Under the pieces are notes generated by a model. It saw nothing but the letters and a program-made list of their open reading frames with translations, was not told the DNA's origin and searched no databases. A stretch of 64,000 nt of DNA from Bacillota bacterium (GTDB lineage: Bacteria > Bacillota > Clostridia > DSM-8532): NCBI GenBank assembly GCA_023415205.1, contig JAEZLR010000027.1, positions 1 through 64,000 on the forward strand. The letters run 5' to 3'. Made by a program: the position numbers and the translations under genes. This document shows, one piece after another, positions 27,146 to 35,777 of this stretch. Each line of letters opens with the position of its first letter. The first letter of the stretch is position 1.

Positions 27146-28147
27146 TCAGCTTAGCCACGAAACAGGAACAAACACCTCTTGGAATTTCTTGACCGCATAG
27201 CGGTCAGTCATCCCAGCCACATAATCCAAAACCACCTGCTCCACCCCATCGCTCTCCATGACCTGTTGAAAATCCCGGGGGAGAAATTCAGGCTTATCCA
27301 TCAGATAAAGAAACAACTCCCGGATCATTCGCTCGGCCTTCGCTTCCTCTTTTTTTGCAATGGAGCCTACATAGACATTTTCAAACATGAAATTTCTTAA
27401 GTAGTTGGTAGCCTCCTGAAAATCTCTGCTCATCCGAATGCCCTTGCCATCCTGACTATTTTTAATAATATTTAAGATCATATGATTAATGCGTTGTGAT
27501 GGCGTATTTCCTAAAATATCAGAGCATTCTTTGGGGATATCCTTTTCCGAAATAACTCCACCTCTCAGGGCATCTTCAATATCATGATTGATATAGGCAA
27601 TCTTATCGGCATAACGGACAATCTGCCCCTCCAAAGTATTGGGCATGAGATTCCCCGTATGGCAACGTATGCCCTCCCGAACCTCCCAAGTCAGGTTAAG
27701 TCCCTGACGGTCTTTTTCCAGAACCTCCACCACCCTGCAGCTCTGTTCATTATGCTTAAAGCCAAAGGAGCATACCTCATCCAAAACCCTTTCCCCTGCG
27801 TGTCCGAAAGGTGTATGGCCCAGATCATGGCCCAGGGCTATGGCTTCGGTAAGGTCTTCATTGAGCCTTAAGCTCCTTGCCAAGGTTCTGGCGATCTGGG
27901 AGACCTCTAGGGTATGGGTCAGGCGTGTTCTATAATGATCTCCTTCAGGGGAGATGAAAACCTGAGTCTTATGCTTCAGCCGCCTAAAGGCTTTAGAATA
28001 AATAATCCTGTCTCTGTCCCTCTGAAAATCGGTTCTTACATCGCACGGCGTCTCTCTCCGTGCCCGCCCCTTACTATAGCGGCATAGGCAGGCAAACTCG
28101 GAGAGATTTTTTTCTTCCATTTCTTCAAGATATTTACGGATACTCAT
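27146..28147 (-). CDS. dgt: Deoxyguanosinetriphosphate triphosphohydrolase-like protein
   Basis: 333 residues. ATG at 28147 follows GGAGGTGTCC; the GTG at 28153 lies inside the spacer. HD-domain dNTPase of the short (Dgt-like) class: SKAFRRLKHKTQVF, RTRLTHTLEVSQIARTL, then the metal pair GHDLGHTPFGHAGE. It hydrolyses dNTPs to deoxynucleosides and triphosphate, thought to balance pools. It lies next to dnaG, as in many Firmicutes. Confidence 0.9.
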   Translation of the reverse strand: MSIRKYLEEMEEKNLSEFACLCRYSKGRARRETPCDVRTDFQRDRDRIIYSKAFRRLKHKTQVFISPEGDHYRTRLTHTLEVSQIARTLARSLRLNEDLTEAIALGHDLGHTPFGHAGERVLDEVCSFGFKHNEQSCRVVEVLEKDRQGLNLTWEVREGIRCHTGNLMPNTLEGQIVRYADKIAYINHDIEDALRGGVISEKDIPKECSDILGNTPSQRINHMILNIIKNSQDGKGIRMSRDFQEATNYLRNFMFENVYVGSIAKKEEAKAERMIRELFLYLMDKPEFLPRDFQQVMESDGVEQVVLDYVAGMTDRYAVKKFQEVFVPVSWLS

Positions 28148-28185
28148 GGACACCTCCGCGAAAAGAATCTATTTTATATTTATAC

Positions 28186-28216
28186 CCAAAAAAATACGGC
28201 GGGAAATACCGCCGTA
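28186..28216 (-). terminator. Terminator after abrB
   Basis: TACGGCGG / CCGCCGTA stem with a 5-base loop, followed by T7 on the minus strand, 50 bases after the abrB stop. Confidence 0.88.
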
Positions 28217-28267
28217 ATAGATTCTATTAACCGCAAGGACATTTTCATCGGAATCCTTTTAAAAAGA

Positions 28268-28507
28268 TTACATGTCCTTAAGACAATCGTCACAGATGAC
28301 CTTACCTTTAAAGTTTAGTACTTCAGGCTTGGCTACATCACAAAATACACATCTGGGGATATATTTATCAAGGACTACATTTCCATCATCATCCACATAC
28401 ATTTCAATGTCATCGCCCTCGTTGATATTCAGCTCTTTTCGTAATGACTTCGGAAGTACTATTCTTCCCAAGGAATCAAGTTTTCTCACGTATCCAGTAG
28501 CCCTCAT
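28268..28507 (-). CDS. abrB: AbrB-family transition-state regulator with C-terminal Cys4 motif
   Basis: 79 residues, ATG after AAGGAGG. Residues 1-50 are the AbrB/SpoVT swapped-hairpin DNA-binding domain (TGYVRKLDSLGRIVLPKSLR). The tail has CVFCD and ICDDC, a possible zinc knuckle that takes the place of the helical tail of Bacillus AbrB; the same arrangement is common in clostridial AbrB proteins. It should act as a dimer or tetramer controlling post-exponential genes. Monocistronic, with its own promoter and terminator. Confidence 0.9.
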   Translation of the reverse strand: MRATGYVRKLDSLGRIVLPKSLRKELNINEGDDIEMYVDDDGNVVLDKYIPRCVFCDVAKPEVLNFKGKVICDDCLKDM

Positions 28508-28554
28508 GAAATATCCTCCTTAAAATAGACAGTAAAACTCTCTGTATATAAAGA

Positions 28555-28582
28555 ATTATATCATAAATTGTCATAATGTGAA
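28555..28582 (-). promoter_or_regulatory. Promoter of abrB
   Basis: TTCACA (28577-28582) and TATAAT (28555-28560) with a 16-base spacer. Confidence 0.6.
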
Positions 28583-28695
28583 GCAAAAAGTTAAAAAAAA
28601 TAGGCGTTTATCCCTGTATTTTAAGCCATCTTTAGCACTTTTTGCTTTCACAGGAGGAATGAGTAACTATTTATTCGGATCACCTCAAATTCCTA

Positions 28696-29289
28696 TTACA
28701 TAAAAAGGCCAATCAGCATTAAAACACTCATGATGACAATGGTCAGAACAGATCCAATGGTGTTGAGCACGTAATAGATATCAGTAAGCTCAACCTCTTT
28801 AATACTAAAGAGATGGCTGAGCCTGAATAACTCCTCAGGAAAGAGCAGGTTGAGCACACTCAAGATGATCACAAAATCGCCTAACAAGATAATATCTAGG
28901 CTGCCTCCAAAAATCATGGCGGTTATGGTCACCCCCAACAGCCAGATCGTTCCGACCAAGCCTATGATGACGCGCTTTTTGTTTTCTTTCTCACTTTCCT
29001 TCCGGCATTCGGCTTCAATGTCAACCACAAGCTCCTGGATGCAGCTCTCAGGAAGGGGGCTGGAGCATTCTGAACAATAGCGCTGGTTTAGGTCATTGGC
29101 CCCATGGCATTGAGGGCAGATCTTAAGTTTTTGCGGCTTAGTGGATAATCTTCTCAGGGATTTATTAATAGGTGCCCTAACGGTGGCCTTAAAATCCCGA
29201 CGTGTTTTTGACAGGGCAAAGCTACAGCTTTTACAAAATACACTGAGTTCTTCGTTGGTATCCCCACACTTTGGGCATATTATAGACAT
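28696..29289 (-). CDS. Zinc-ribbon membrane protein, unknown
   Basis: 197 residues; ATG at 29289 follows GGAAGGTGATGAT. Two zinc ribbons: CPKCGDTNEELSVFCKSC near the start and CPQCHGANDLNQRYCSEC at about 58-75. A basic linker and then about three hydrophobic helices follow in the C-terminal half. Such zinc-ribbon plus membrane proteins are frequent in clostridia and uncharacterised. Nothing in the context points to a role. Confidence 0.75.
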   Translation of the reverse strand: MSIICPKCGDTNEELSVFCKSCSFALSKTRRDFKATVRAPINKSLRRLSTKPQKLKICPQCHGANDLNQRYCSECSSPLPESCIQELVVDIEAECRKESEKENKKRVIIGLVGTIWLLGVTITAMIFGGSLDIILLGDFVIILSVLNLLFPEELFRLSHLFSIKEVELTDIYYVLNTIGSVLTIVIMSVLMLIGLFM

Positions 29290-29371
29290 ATCATCACCTT
29301 CCATATAATACCTTCATTCTTTATTCTATCTCTTTTGGGTGATGATGGCAAATCACAGCTACAAATGTTCT

Positions 29372-29404
29372 AGCCTTAGGAAAGTTCAACAATTTCCTAA
29401 GGCT
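29372..29404 (-). terminator. Terminator after the histidine kinase
   Basis: Perfect 12-bp stem AGCCTTAGGAAA / TTTCCTAAGGCT with a 9-base loop, 20 bases after the kinase stop; only a weak T-tract. Confidence 0.7.
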
Positions 29405-29424
29405 TTATTACTAAACATGTTGGA

Positions 29425-30318
29425 TTAGCGCTGATTAAAGCTAACGGCAATACGGAAGACTTTTTCAGCATACTCAGCATAAATCTCTCCCCCGAGCTGT
29501 TCAGTGAGCAATTTAGAAATTGATAATCCCAGCCCGGTGGAGTTCCTTGCGGTTTCCACCGTATAAAAGCGGTCAAAGAGCTTATCCACCTGAATACCAT
29601 CAAGCTTACTTGTTGTGTTCGAGAAGGATACTTTTCCTTCTCCTGACAAAATAACAGTAAGATCACCGTCGGAGTATTTCAATGAATTATTCAGAATATT
29701 ACTGAAAATACGCATTAGAGCGGTACGGTCAAGGCTGCGAATAATCTGCGTTTCCGGCATATTAATTTCAGGTACAATACCCCGCTCCGTCAGCACTCCA
29801 TAAAAGGCAGCGAGGCTCTCCTCCAACGCACCGTTTAGGCTAACTTTTTCAAACTGTAACTCCTTGGACGCAGAAGTGATGACAGAATAGTTGAACAACT
29901 CATCCGTCAAAGCTTTCATGGCTTCTGTGCGCTCCTTGATGACACAGAGATACCTGCTCACCCGGTCGGATTTTTCTTCCCGATCTATCAGATCCAGATA
30001 GCCGCAGATTGCTGTCAGAGGCGTCCTTAGATCGTGAGAAATATTTGTGACAGCCTCCTTCAGTTCCTTGTCGCCGTATTGCAGCCTCCGGCGCTCTTTG
30101 CGCAAGGCACGTAGCTGTTCATTGAGTCTAGCCGCCAGTTTGCGGATATAAGGGTCTGAGGAGGAGACAGAGATCAGAGTGTTGGTATCGGTGCTCAACT
30201 TTTCATTAAGCTCTTCTTCGATCTCTGCCATGGACTGACGCATGAGATACAGGCGGCAGAGCAATTGTATAATGATTAGGACCAAGACACCGATAATGAC
30301 CAACAACCCTAATGTCAT
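29425..30318 (-). CDS. Sensor histidine kinase without an extracellular domain
   Basis: 297 residues. A single N-terminal membrane helix (2-24), a short helical linker, then the phosphoacceptor H-box ISHDLRTPLTAICGYLDL, the N-box ILNNSLKYSDGD and the G-box TGLGLSI of the ATPase. There is no outside domain and no second helix, so the signal must come from within the membrane or from a partner, plausibly the ABC transporter encoded just upstream. Last gene of the cluster regulator / ATPase / permease / kinase. ATG after AAGGAG, nine bases after the permease. Confidence 0.9.
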   Translation of the reverse strand: MTLGLLVIIGVLVLIIIQLLCRLYLMRQSMAEIEEELNEKLSTDTNTLISVSSSDPYIRKLAARLNEQLRALRKERRRLQYGDKELKEAVTNISHDLRTPLTAICGYLDLIDREEKSDRVSRYLCVIKERTEAMKALTDELFNYSVITSASKELQFEKVSLNGALEESLAAFYGVLTERGIVPEINMPETQIIRSLDRTALMRIFSNILNNSLKYSDGDLTVILSGEGKVSFSNTTSKLDGIQVDKLFDRFYTVETARNSTGLGLSISKLLTEQLGGEIYAEYAEKVFRIAVSFNQR

Positions 30319-30327
30319 AGCTTCTCC

Positions 30328-31155
30328 TTACTTCAAATCTTTCTTTTTGAAAATTATGATGCCAGCCCCCGTTGCCACAAATAGAATAAAAACAGAGTAC
30401 AGCGGCATTAACCACAGGCGCACAGCGGACATCCCGGAGAGCTGCACCGCTTGACCACCGGGTAAGAAATCATATAGGAACTCATAAGCAGCCCGTTTTG
30501 ATCCAGTCAGATATTGGGGGTTTGTCTTTTTTTCAGCTACAGTAACGCCGTCTCCGGTAATAGCATACCCGCTATAATATTCCGGTGCCTCTAGACGATT
30601 TTTAATGGACGCACCTATAAATAGAAGAAAAAATGCGAGTAAAATGCAAAAGACCGCAGTAACAGCTTTATTTTGGCTCAGCATTGCTATCAGTGTGAAC
30701 AGAGCCACAAACGCCGCCATCATAGCGAATACGCACATCCCCAACAGAAGGATGGGTATTGCTCCCACTTTAAAAAAACCCAGCAGGGGTATGCCAATAC
30801 ACAGGTAGGGAATAAGGTATGCCGTACACATCAGTATCCCGGCTACCAGGCAGACTATCAGATTGGAAAGATAGACCGCGACGCGATTATGACCAACAAT
30901 GACTTTGTTGCGTATTGTCCCGTCACTGTATTCTGTACCTACAAAAAGTGCTGTAAAGACAGAGGTCAGTATTATGATAAAAATCGCATACGCGAAAAAT
31001 CCCCTTTCAAGGGTAACTTCATATTCGCTATTAACCTTGTCCATATAGTGAATGATGGGCAATAGAATGCCGGCCAGCAGCATAATCGCTATAAAGAGTA
31101 AAAATGCCTTATCTTTTTTCAACCGCGTAAAGTTGGCGGCCAACAGCTTATTCAT
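30328..31155 (-). CDS. ABC-2 type transporter permease
   Basis: 275 residues with six hydrophobic helices. The first lies at about 15-37; a loop with VERGFFAYAI and GTEYSDGTIRNK is typical of ABC-2 permeases of the peptide/antibiotic-immunity kind. It overlaps the ATPase gene by four bases (ATGA), so the two form one transporter. Single permease, so probably a homodimer. Confidence 0.85.
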   Translation of the reverse strand: MNKLLAANFTRLKKDKAFLLFIAIMLLAGILLPIIHYMDKVNSEYEVTLERGFFAYAIFIIILTSVFTALFVGTEYSDGTIRNKVIVGHNRVAVYLSNLIVCLVAGILMCTAYLIPYLCIGIPLLGFFKVGAIPILLLGMCVFAMMAAFVALFTLIAMLSQNKAVTAVFCILLAFFLLFIGASIKNRLEAPEYYSGYAITGDGVTVAEKKTNPQYLTGSKRAAYEFLYDFLPGGQAVQLSGMSAVRLWLMPLYSVFILFVATGAGIIIFKKKDLK

Positions 31156-32063
31156 TTCGTGCCACCTCCCACAAGACCGATAAAATAGCTCTCCAGGCTT
31201 TCATCATGCTCCTTTATGGAAATGACCTCGCAGTTATCCTTTGACAAAGCCATGGTGATCTTTGACACATTGACTTTGCCAAACACATTGGCCTTAACGT
31301 CAGAGAGTATCTTATACTCAATGCTCATATCATCCAGTACCCTTGAAAGCGCTTTGGTATCCGTTACCTCCATGGTAACGCATTTACTGCAAGCAGACTC
31401 CAGCTCTTTTGCGCTCACTTCCTTGATCATGCGACCTGAATCAATGAAGCCATACCAAGTGGCAAGGCGTGAAAGCTCATCAAGAATATGGCTGGAAATC
31501 AACACGGTGATACCTTCCTCCTGGTTGAGCTTTAAAATCAGCTCCCGCATTTCAATAATGCCCTGGGGGTCCAGACCGTTGATGGGCTCGTCCAGCACCA
31601 AAAAATCAGGGTTACCGGCAAGGGCGACGGCAATACCCAGACGCTGCCGCATGCCGAGAGAAAAATCCTTTGCTTTTTTCTTACGGGTGTCTCCAAGCCC
31701 CACCAGGCGAAGAAGCTCCGATATCCCATCCTCCGACGGCATACCCAAAACACGGTACTGTTGCCGGAGGTTTTCCTGTGCAGTCAAATCCAGATAGAGG
31801 GATGGTGTTTCCACAACTGCGCCCATTCGTCTGCGGGCTTTGTTAATGTTCTTATGATCATTTCTGACCCCATATAAGGTATAGGCCCCGTCCGTTGGCT
31901 CCTGCAGTCCGCAGATCAGTCGGATAAGCGTGGTCTTGCCAGCACCATTTTTGCCGACAAAGCCGTAAATTGCTCCTTTCGGAACATGCATGGAAAGTCC
32001 GTTGAGAGCCCTGAAGTTTTTATATTTTTTCCCGAGGGCATCGGTTGAAAGGACATATTCCAT
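31152..32063 (-). CDS. ABC transporter ATP-binding protein (BcrA-like)
   Basis: 303 residues. ATG at 32063 has AAAAGGAGGCTGATAATA; a longer frame from 32108 would cover the regulatory repeats and is rejected. Walker A GKNGAGKTT, signature LGMRQRLGIA (FSLGMRQR), Walker B FLVLDEPINGLDP and the H-loop SSHILDE are intact. The C-terminal extension (about 215-303) is of the BcrA/LanF type linked to drug or lantibiotic export. It pairs with the permease; likely role is resistance to a membrane-active peptide, which is inference. Confidence 0.88.
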   Translation of the reverse strand: MEYVLSTDALGKKYKNFRALNGLSMHVPKGAIYGFVGKNGAGKTTLIRLICGLQEPTDGAYTLYGVRNDHKNINKARRRMGAVVETPSLYLDLTAQENLRQQYRVLGMPSEDGISELLRLVGLGDTRKKKAKDFSLGMRQRLGIAVALAGNPDFLVLDEPINGLDPQGIIEMRELILKLNQEEGITVLISSHILDELSRLATWYGFIDSGRMIKEVSAKELESACSKCVTMEVTDTKALSRVLDDMSIEYKILSDVKANVFGKVNVSKITMALSKDNCEVISIKEHDESLESYFIGLVGGGTK

Positions 32064-32109
32064 TATTATCAGCCTCCTTTTGCTTGATAGCTCTAGAGTA
32101 CCAGGCAAA

Positions 32110-32151
32110 GGTCAAGGTAGCGGTCAAGAAGAACGTCAAGATTTGGTCAAT
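32110..32151. promoter_or_regulatory. Phased GGTCAAG repeats before the ABC operon
   Basis: Four copies of GGTCAAG (TTGACC on the coding strand) start at 32110, 32122, 32134 (CGTCAAG) and 32145 (GGTCAAT), 11-12 bases apart, i.e. on the same face of the helix. The same repeats occur before the regulator gene. Likely binding sites of the OmpR-type regulator. Confidence 0.7.
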
Positions 32152-32154
32152 ATT

Positions 32155-32820
32155 TCAGCTTCCAATTAGCTTGAAGCCGATGCCCCAGACCGCTTCGATA
32201 TAGTCCCTTCCGCTCACTTCGTGTAGCTTTTTCCGAAGATTACTGACATGTTGCTTCAATGATCGCTCAGTGCAGTCCGGTGTGTCCTCGCTGATACGAT
32301 CTAGGATCACCGATTTTGCAATGACCGATCCGGGATTCATCATCAAAAGCTTCAAAATGGCGTATTCCGTCTTTGTCAGGGTGACCGGGAGCCCTTTCAC
32401 CCTTATTTCATGGGATGAGGCGTTAAGGGTGAGATCGCTAAACGAGTACACAGGGGCCAGGTGTTTCGTACTGGCTCTACGAAGCGCAACTGCGATACGG
32501 GCGATGAGTTCCCTTGTATCAAAGGGTTTGGTCATATAGTCCACTGCACCGCTTAGCAGTAAGTTGACTTTGTCCTTAACATCCATCTTTGCACTGAGAA
32601 CGATGACAGGTACCTGACTGATTTTCGGCAGTACCTCCTCACCCGACAGTCCCGGCAGCATCAGATCCAACAGCACAAGATCAGGACGTTGAGAGGAAAG
32701 CACGAGAAGCGCCTCCGTACCGGAGTAGGCACGTAGTGTGGCATAACCCTCCCGCAGCAACACCTCTTCCAGCATATTTCCAATCTGTAGATCATCATCA
32801 ACGATTAGTATCCGTTCCAT
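32155..32820 (-). CDS. OmpR-family response regulator
   Basis: 221 residues. Receiver domain (1-115) with the acidic pair DDD, the phospho-acceptor Asp in LVLLDLMLPGLSG and Lys in MTKPFD; then an OmpR winged helix (125-220, TKTEYAILKLLMMNPG... and RSLKQHVSNLRKKLHEV). ATG after AGGAAGG. It should be phosphorylated by the kinase at 29425-30318 and bind the phased TTGACC repeats before itself and before the ABC genes. Confidence 0.92.
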   Translation of the reverse strand: MERILIVDDDLQIGNMLEEVLLREGYATLRAYSGTEALLVLSSQRPDLVLLDLMLPGLSGEEVLPKISQVPVIVLSAKMDVKDKVNLLLSGAVDYMTKPFDTRELIARIAVALRRASTKHLAPVYSFSDLTLNASSHEIRVKGLPVTLTKTEYAILKLLMMNPGSVIAKSVILDRISEDTPDCTERSLKQHVSNLRKKLHEVSGRDYIEAVWGIGFKLIGS

Positions 32821-32886
32821 TTGCTGCCTTCCTCTATGTTTCAGGTCTTTATTATCGATATTTTATCAAACCTAAATCCAGAGTAC

Positions 32887-32916
32887 AATCAAGGGAGAGG
32901 TCAAGATTCGGTCAAG
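32887..32916. promoter_or_regulatory. Phased GGTCAAG repeats before the response regulator
   Basis: GGTCAAGATTC occurs twice in tandem (32899 and 32910, 11 bases apart) with a weaker AATCAAG at 32887 (12 bases away). This is the same box and phasing as at 32110-32151, which implies autoregulation. Confidence 0.65.
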
Positions 32917-32970
32917 ATTCTTGACGAACCATAGTCATTATTCCCCTTTCCCTTCAGGCTGAAGCGATAT

Positions 32971-33016
32971 AAAAAAGTCGTTAGAATCATTTACTCAAAC
33001 AATTCTAACGACTTTT
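32971..33016. terminator. Bidirectional terminator
   Basis: AAAGTCGTTAGAAT / ATTCTAACGACTTT, a perfect 14-bp stem flanked by A and T tracts, 65 bases after the membrane protein stop at 33082. Confidence 0.85.
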
Positions 33017-33081
33017 AGTTTGATTTTCTCAAGTCAGCATCGATATAAGACTGCTCCTATCAAGAGGCACAACACCTTCTA

Positions 33082-33993
33082 TCAGAATATGCCGGGTAGC
33101 CATTGTGCAATATACATCCCAGCAAGAAACGATACAACATTAGCAACCAACGCATAGATAATGGCATGCCATTTCGGTTTGGCCTTAATGCTGACTCTGT
33201 TCAAGAAGTAGTAGAACACAACCGCTTCGATTGCGAAAACTATCACTTCAAATAAACCATACATTATCACAAACGCCATTTCGCCGGAATTGTAGTTTAT
33301 GACATTCAAAAGGACATTAAGAATAATCTGCGTTGTAGTATTTACGCCTGCAAGGAGCAAGAGCTGCTTCTTTTCTCTATAACCGAACAGCAGGGCAATC
33401 ACCATTTCTATGATGATCGTAATGATAATGCGGACAATCAGAGATGTTACTTCCAGCCGGTAGTTGTATGACTTGTGGGCATCTATGCGCTCGTTGCTGC
33501 TCATTTCGTCGTTATAATCTACCGAGAGATTGACACCTTCCATGTTCACAGTGAAGTAACTGTCAAAGGCATATCGTTCGTAGATACCACTCACCGCAAA
33601 AGTATCACTTTCGGGAAAATACAAAAGAATCTTAAACTCGTTCGGTGGGTAATAGGTCCATGCTAATTTCTTTGTTTCGTTTATCTGCCATGTTTCCTGC
33701 AGAAAAAAGAACCCATCTGTATCTTCGTATTCCACAAAGGCCTTCCATACATCATACTCATTTTCTTTGTAATGGGCATCCGCTTCCGTTCCATCCCAGG
33801 CGGAAGCTGGACCGGTGCTCTTAACTTTGGAAAGCAGTGTGCCGTAGCAGAGTTCGTCACCAAGGCCTTCAAAACTAATATTGACGGACGGCTTCGGACC
33901 CATATCTGCACTTGCAGTTATCGGAAAAATCGCAGTAATTATCACAGCACACAAAAGGATAGTAATTATTTTTGTTAATCGACTATTTTTCAT
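33082..33993 (-). CDS. Signal-peptide membrane protein, unknown
   Basis: 303 residues, ATG after GGAGGTGCCCTA. An N-terminal signal (MKNSRLTKIITILLCAVII, cleavage likely after ITASA) leads to an outside domain of about 150 residues that starts DMGPKPSVNISFEG. Then four to five hydrophobic helices (about 185-300) follow. I recognise it as a type found in clostridia and bacilli ('MGPKPS' proteins) with no known function. Single gene, followed by a terminator. Its position next to the two-component/ABC cluster may be chance. Confidence 0.7.
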   Translation of the reverse strand: MKNSRLTKIITILLCAVIITAIFPITASADMGPKPSVNISFEGLGDELCYGTLLSKVKSTGPASAWDGTEADAHYKENEYDVWKAFVEYEDTDGFFFLQETWQINETKKLAWTYYPPNEFKILLYFPESDTFAVSGIYERYAFDSYFTVNMEGVNLSVDYNDEMSSNERIDAHKSYNYRLEVTSLIVRIIITIIIEMVIALLFGYREKKQLLLLAGVNTTTQIILNVLLNVINYNSGEMAFVIMYGLFEVIVFAIEAVVFYYFLNRVSIKAKPKWHAIIYALVANVVSFLAGMYIAQWLPGIF

Positions 33994-34202
33994 TAGGGCA
34001 CCTCCGTTTCTATTATTAGATTACTCCAAGATCAGTTTATACTCCATTTCCTTGGTTTGTCCATTTGTATTTGCCACTTGGTGAAAGTATGCGCTTTGAA
34101 GCAGAACTCGGTTATTTGTAGGTCTAGCAGATATTTATACAATTTCAGCGAAAGCTAAACATGAATATTGGGAGGGTTGATTTGTGACTTAAGATTTTTA
34201 TG

Positions 34203-34243
34203 AAAGAATAGCGGGCTTCAATTTTATTGAAACCCGCTATTCT
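34203..34243 (-). terminator. Terminator after tRNA-Pro
   Basis: AGAATAGCGGG / CCCGCTATTCT stem starting one base after the tRNA end, followed by TTTC on the minus strand. Confidence 0.85.
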
Positions 34244-34244
34244 T

Positions 34245-34322
34245 TGGTCGGAGTGACACGACTTGAACGTGCGACCTCTTGCACCCCAAGCAAGCACTCT
34301 AATCCACCTGAGCTACACCCCG
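34245..34322 (-). tRNA. tRNA-Pro(GGG)
   Basis: 78 bases with CCA encoded. The acceptor stem CGGGGTG pairs with CACTCCG, A73 then CCA. The anticodon stem-loop CTTGC TTGGGGT GCAAG gives anticodon GGG (proline). The D arm (TAGCTCAGG...) and T arm (CGTTCAAGTCG) are normal. Has its own promoter. Confidence 0.92.
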
Positions 34323-34337
34323 ACAGCGACAAAACAT

Positions 34338-34366
34338 ATTATAATGCATATCTCCAAAAACCACAA
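34338..34366 (-). promoter_or_regulatory. Promoter of tRNA-Pro
   Basis: TTGTGG (34361-34366) and TATAAT (34338-34343), 17-base spacer. Apart from this and the tRNA, 33994-34451 holds nothing that I can name. Confidence 0.65.
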
Positions 34367-34451
34367 TACCCTTTTTGAGAATTTTTATAATCCCTAGAAC
34401 CGTTTTTATTACACATTTTACACTAGATTTAAAGGCCATTATCACATATTT

Positions 34452-35612
34452 TCACTTGCTTGTGCTGTTTATCATAGCTTTTGGCTGAGACACTTCTTTA
34501 CCTTCATTGGCCTTCATTGTAGCCTCCACCCATTCCCTGTTTTCCCATAGGGCACATCCGCCCTGATGCTCCGATAAACGGCCATGGTTTTCCCGTATGG
34601 CTTTGAGAAGAGGAGATTTTAACGTTTCTCTTAACGAAACCTTCTCTGACCATGTGACATCTGAGTATGGCGAGAAAGGGCAGGGCTCCACTCTCCCGTT
34701 ACTGGTAACATGGATAAAGCCCCGTCCAGCCGCAAGGCATCCGCCAAACCGATCCTCATCTCCGGGAAAGGCTATAAAAAGAATCCCCATGTTTTTTCTC
34801 AAAAGCATCAGGCGTTGGGTGAGCAAGGTTCTTTGTTGAGCGGTCAATACCAGATGCCCCGTGTTTTCTGCACAGGGAATATATTCAATATAAAAAATAA
34901 TCCTGGCGCCCTTATCCTTAAGATCTCTCACAAAGGCTTCCTTGGTCACATCCTCAAAATTTTCTCCAGTCACTGTAATGGAAGCACCAAAGAGAATATG
35001 TTTCTCTTTTAGGCGCTTGAAAACATTCATAATATGCGAATGAACGCCTGCACCACGTCTTGCATCGGTTCTATTGTTCTCCCCTTCAATGCTGATAATA
35101 GGGAATACATTGTGCCTTTTTTTGAATTCCAAGGCTAAGAAATCATTGATCAGAAGACCATTGGTGAAAACAGGAAAAATAATTCTGGGGAAGCGGCAGG
35201 TAAGCGCAATAAGACCTTTTTTAGTCAGTGGTTCTCCCCCTGCCAGCAAAATGGTGGACACCCCAAGATCCTGAGCCTCTTTAATCAGGGACGAGCTTTT
35301 TTCTAAATCAAGTTCATCCTCCGGTTCATGATTGTGAAGCTGCCTAGAATAGCACCCCTGACACATTAGATTGCATTTACGGGTAACACTGTAAATCATG
35401 AACGGAGGTACATGCACACCCTTCTTTTCTTCTACAGCCCGTTTTCGTGCAGCCTGGCCTTGCCAAAGGAAATGCCGAAGAAAAGGGTATGTGTAGCCCT
35501 TCACACTCCGGGCTACTTTATAGGCCTCCTTGAAAAAAGCAATGAAACTTTGATTGAGGGCTTTAGTAAGGGGCATCCCCGCCAAAGTAATCTTTTGATC
35601 ATCCATAATCAA
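34452..35612 (-). CDS. Radical SAM protein with partial SPASM-like tail
   Basis: 386 residues. The radical SAM cluster motif CNLMCQGC lies at 80-87, preceded by an 80-residue helical N-terminal part. ILLAGGEPLTKKG binds the SAM. The C-terminal part has three further Cys (GGCLAAGRG, VEPCPFSPY and GGCALWEN), enough for a reduced SPASM or Twitch-like auxiliary cluster. Substrate is unknown; relatives modify peptides or build cofactors. No precursor-peptide gene is visible nearby. The neighbours are a tRNA and a divergent DUF3810 gene, so context gives no help. Confidence 0.82.
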   Translation of the reverse strand: MIMDDQKITLAGMPLTKALNQSFIAFFKEAYKVARSVKGYTYPFLRHFLWQGQAARKRAVEEKKGVHVPPFMIYSVTRKCNLMCQGCYSRQLHNHEPEDELDLEKSSSLIKEAQDLGVSTILLAGGEPLTKKGLIALTCRFPRIIFPVFTNGLLINDFLALEFKKRHNVFPIISIEGENNRTDARRGAGVHSHIMNVFKRLKEKHILFGASITVTGENFEDVTKEAFVRDLKDKGARIIFYIEYIPCAENTGHLVLTAQQRTLLTQRLMLLRKNMGILFIAFPGDEDRFGGCLAAGRGFIHVTSNGRVEPCPFSPYSDVTWSEKVSLRETLKSPLLKAIRENHGRLSEHQGGCALWENREWVEATMKANEGKEVSQPKAMINSTSK

Positions 35613-35726
35613 TTAATCTCCAAAAAACAAATCAGGATTTTATTATACCAGAAGTTTCCTCTTCTTACTATGGATTGGCGAGGGTCTATCAGGGGGTCCG
35701 TTAGTCTGGTAAACTTTATACCTATT

Positions 35727-35756
35727 CTGACTAATAATGCTTTCATCATGTATAAT
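35727..35756 (+). promoter_or_regulatory. Probable promoter of the DUF3810 gene
   Basis: CTGACT (35727-35732) and consensus TATAAT (35751-35756), 18-base spacer, 22 bases before the start codon. Confidence 0.5.
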
Positions 35757-35777
35757 AAGTAAATGGAGGTTTTAACT

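Noticed and set aside
32064..32108. Upstream extension of the ABC ATPase gene
   Set aside because: It would translate through the regulator region; the ATG at 32063 has a perfect ribosome site.
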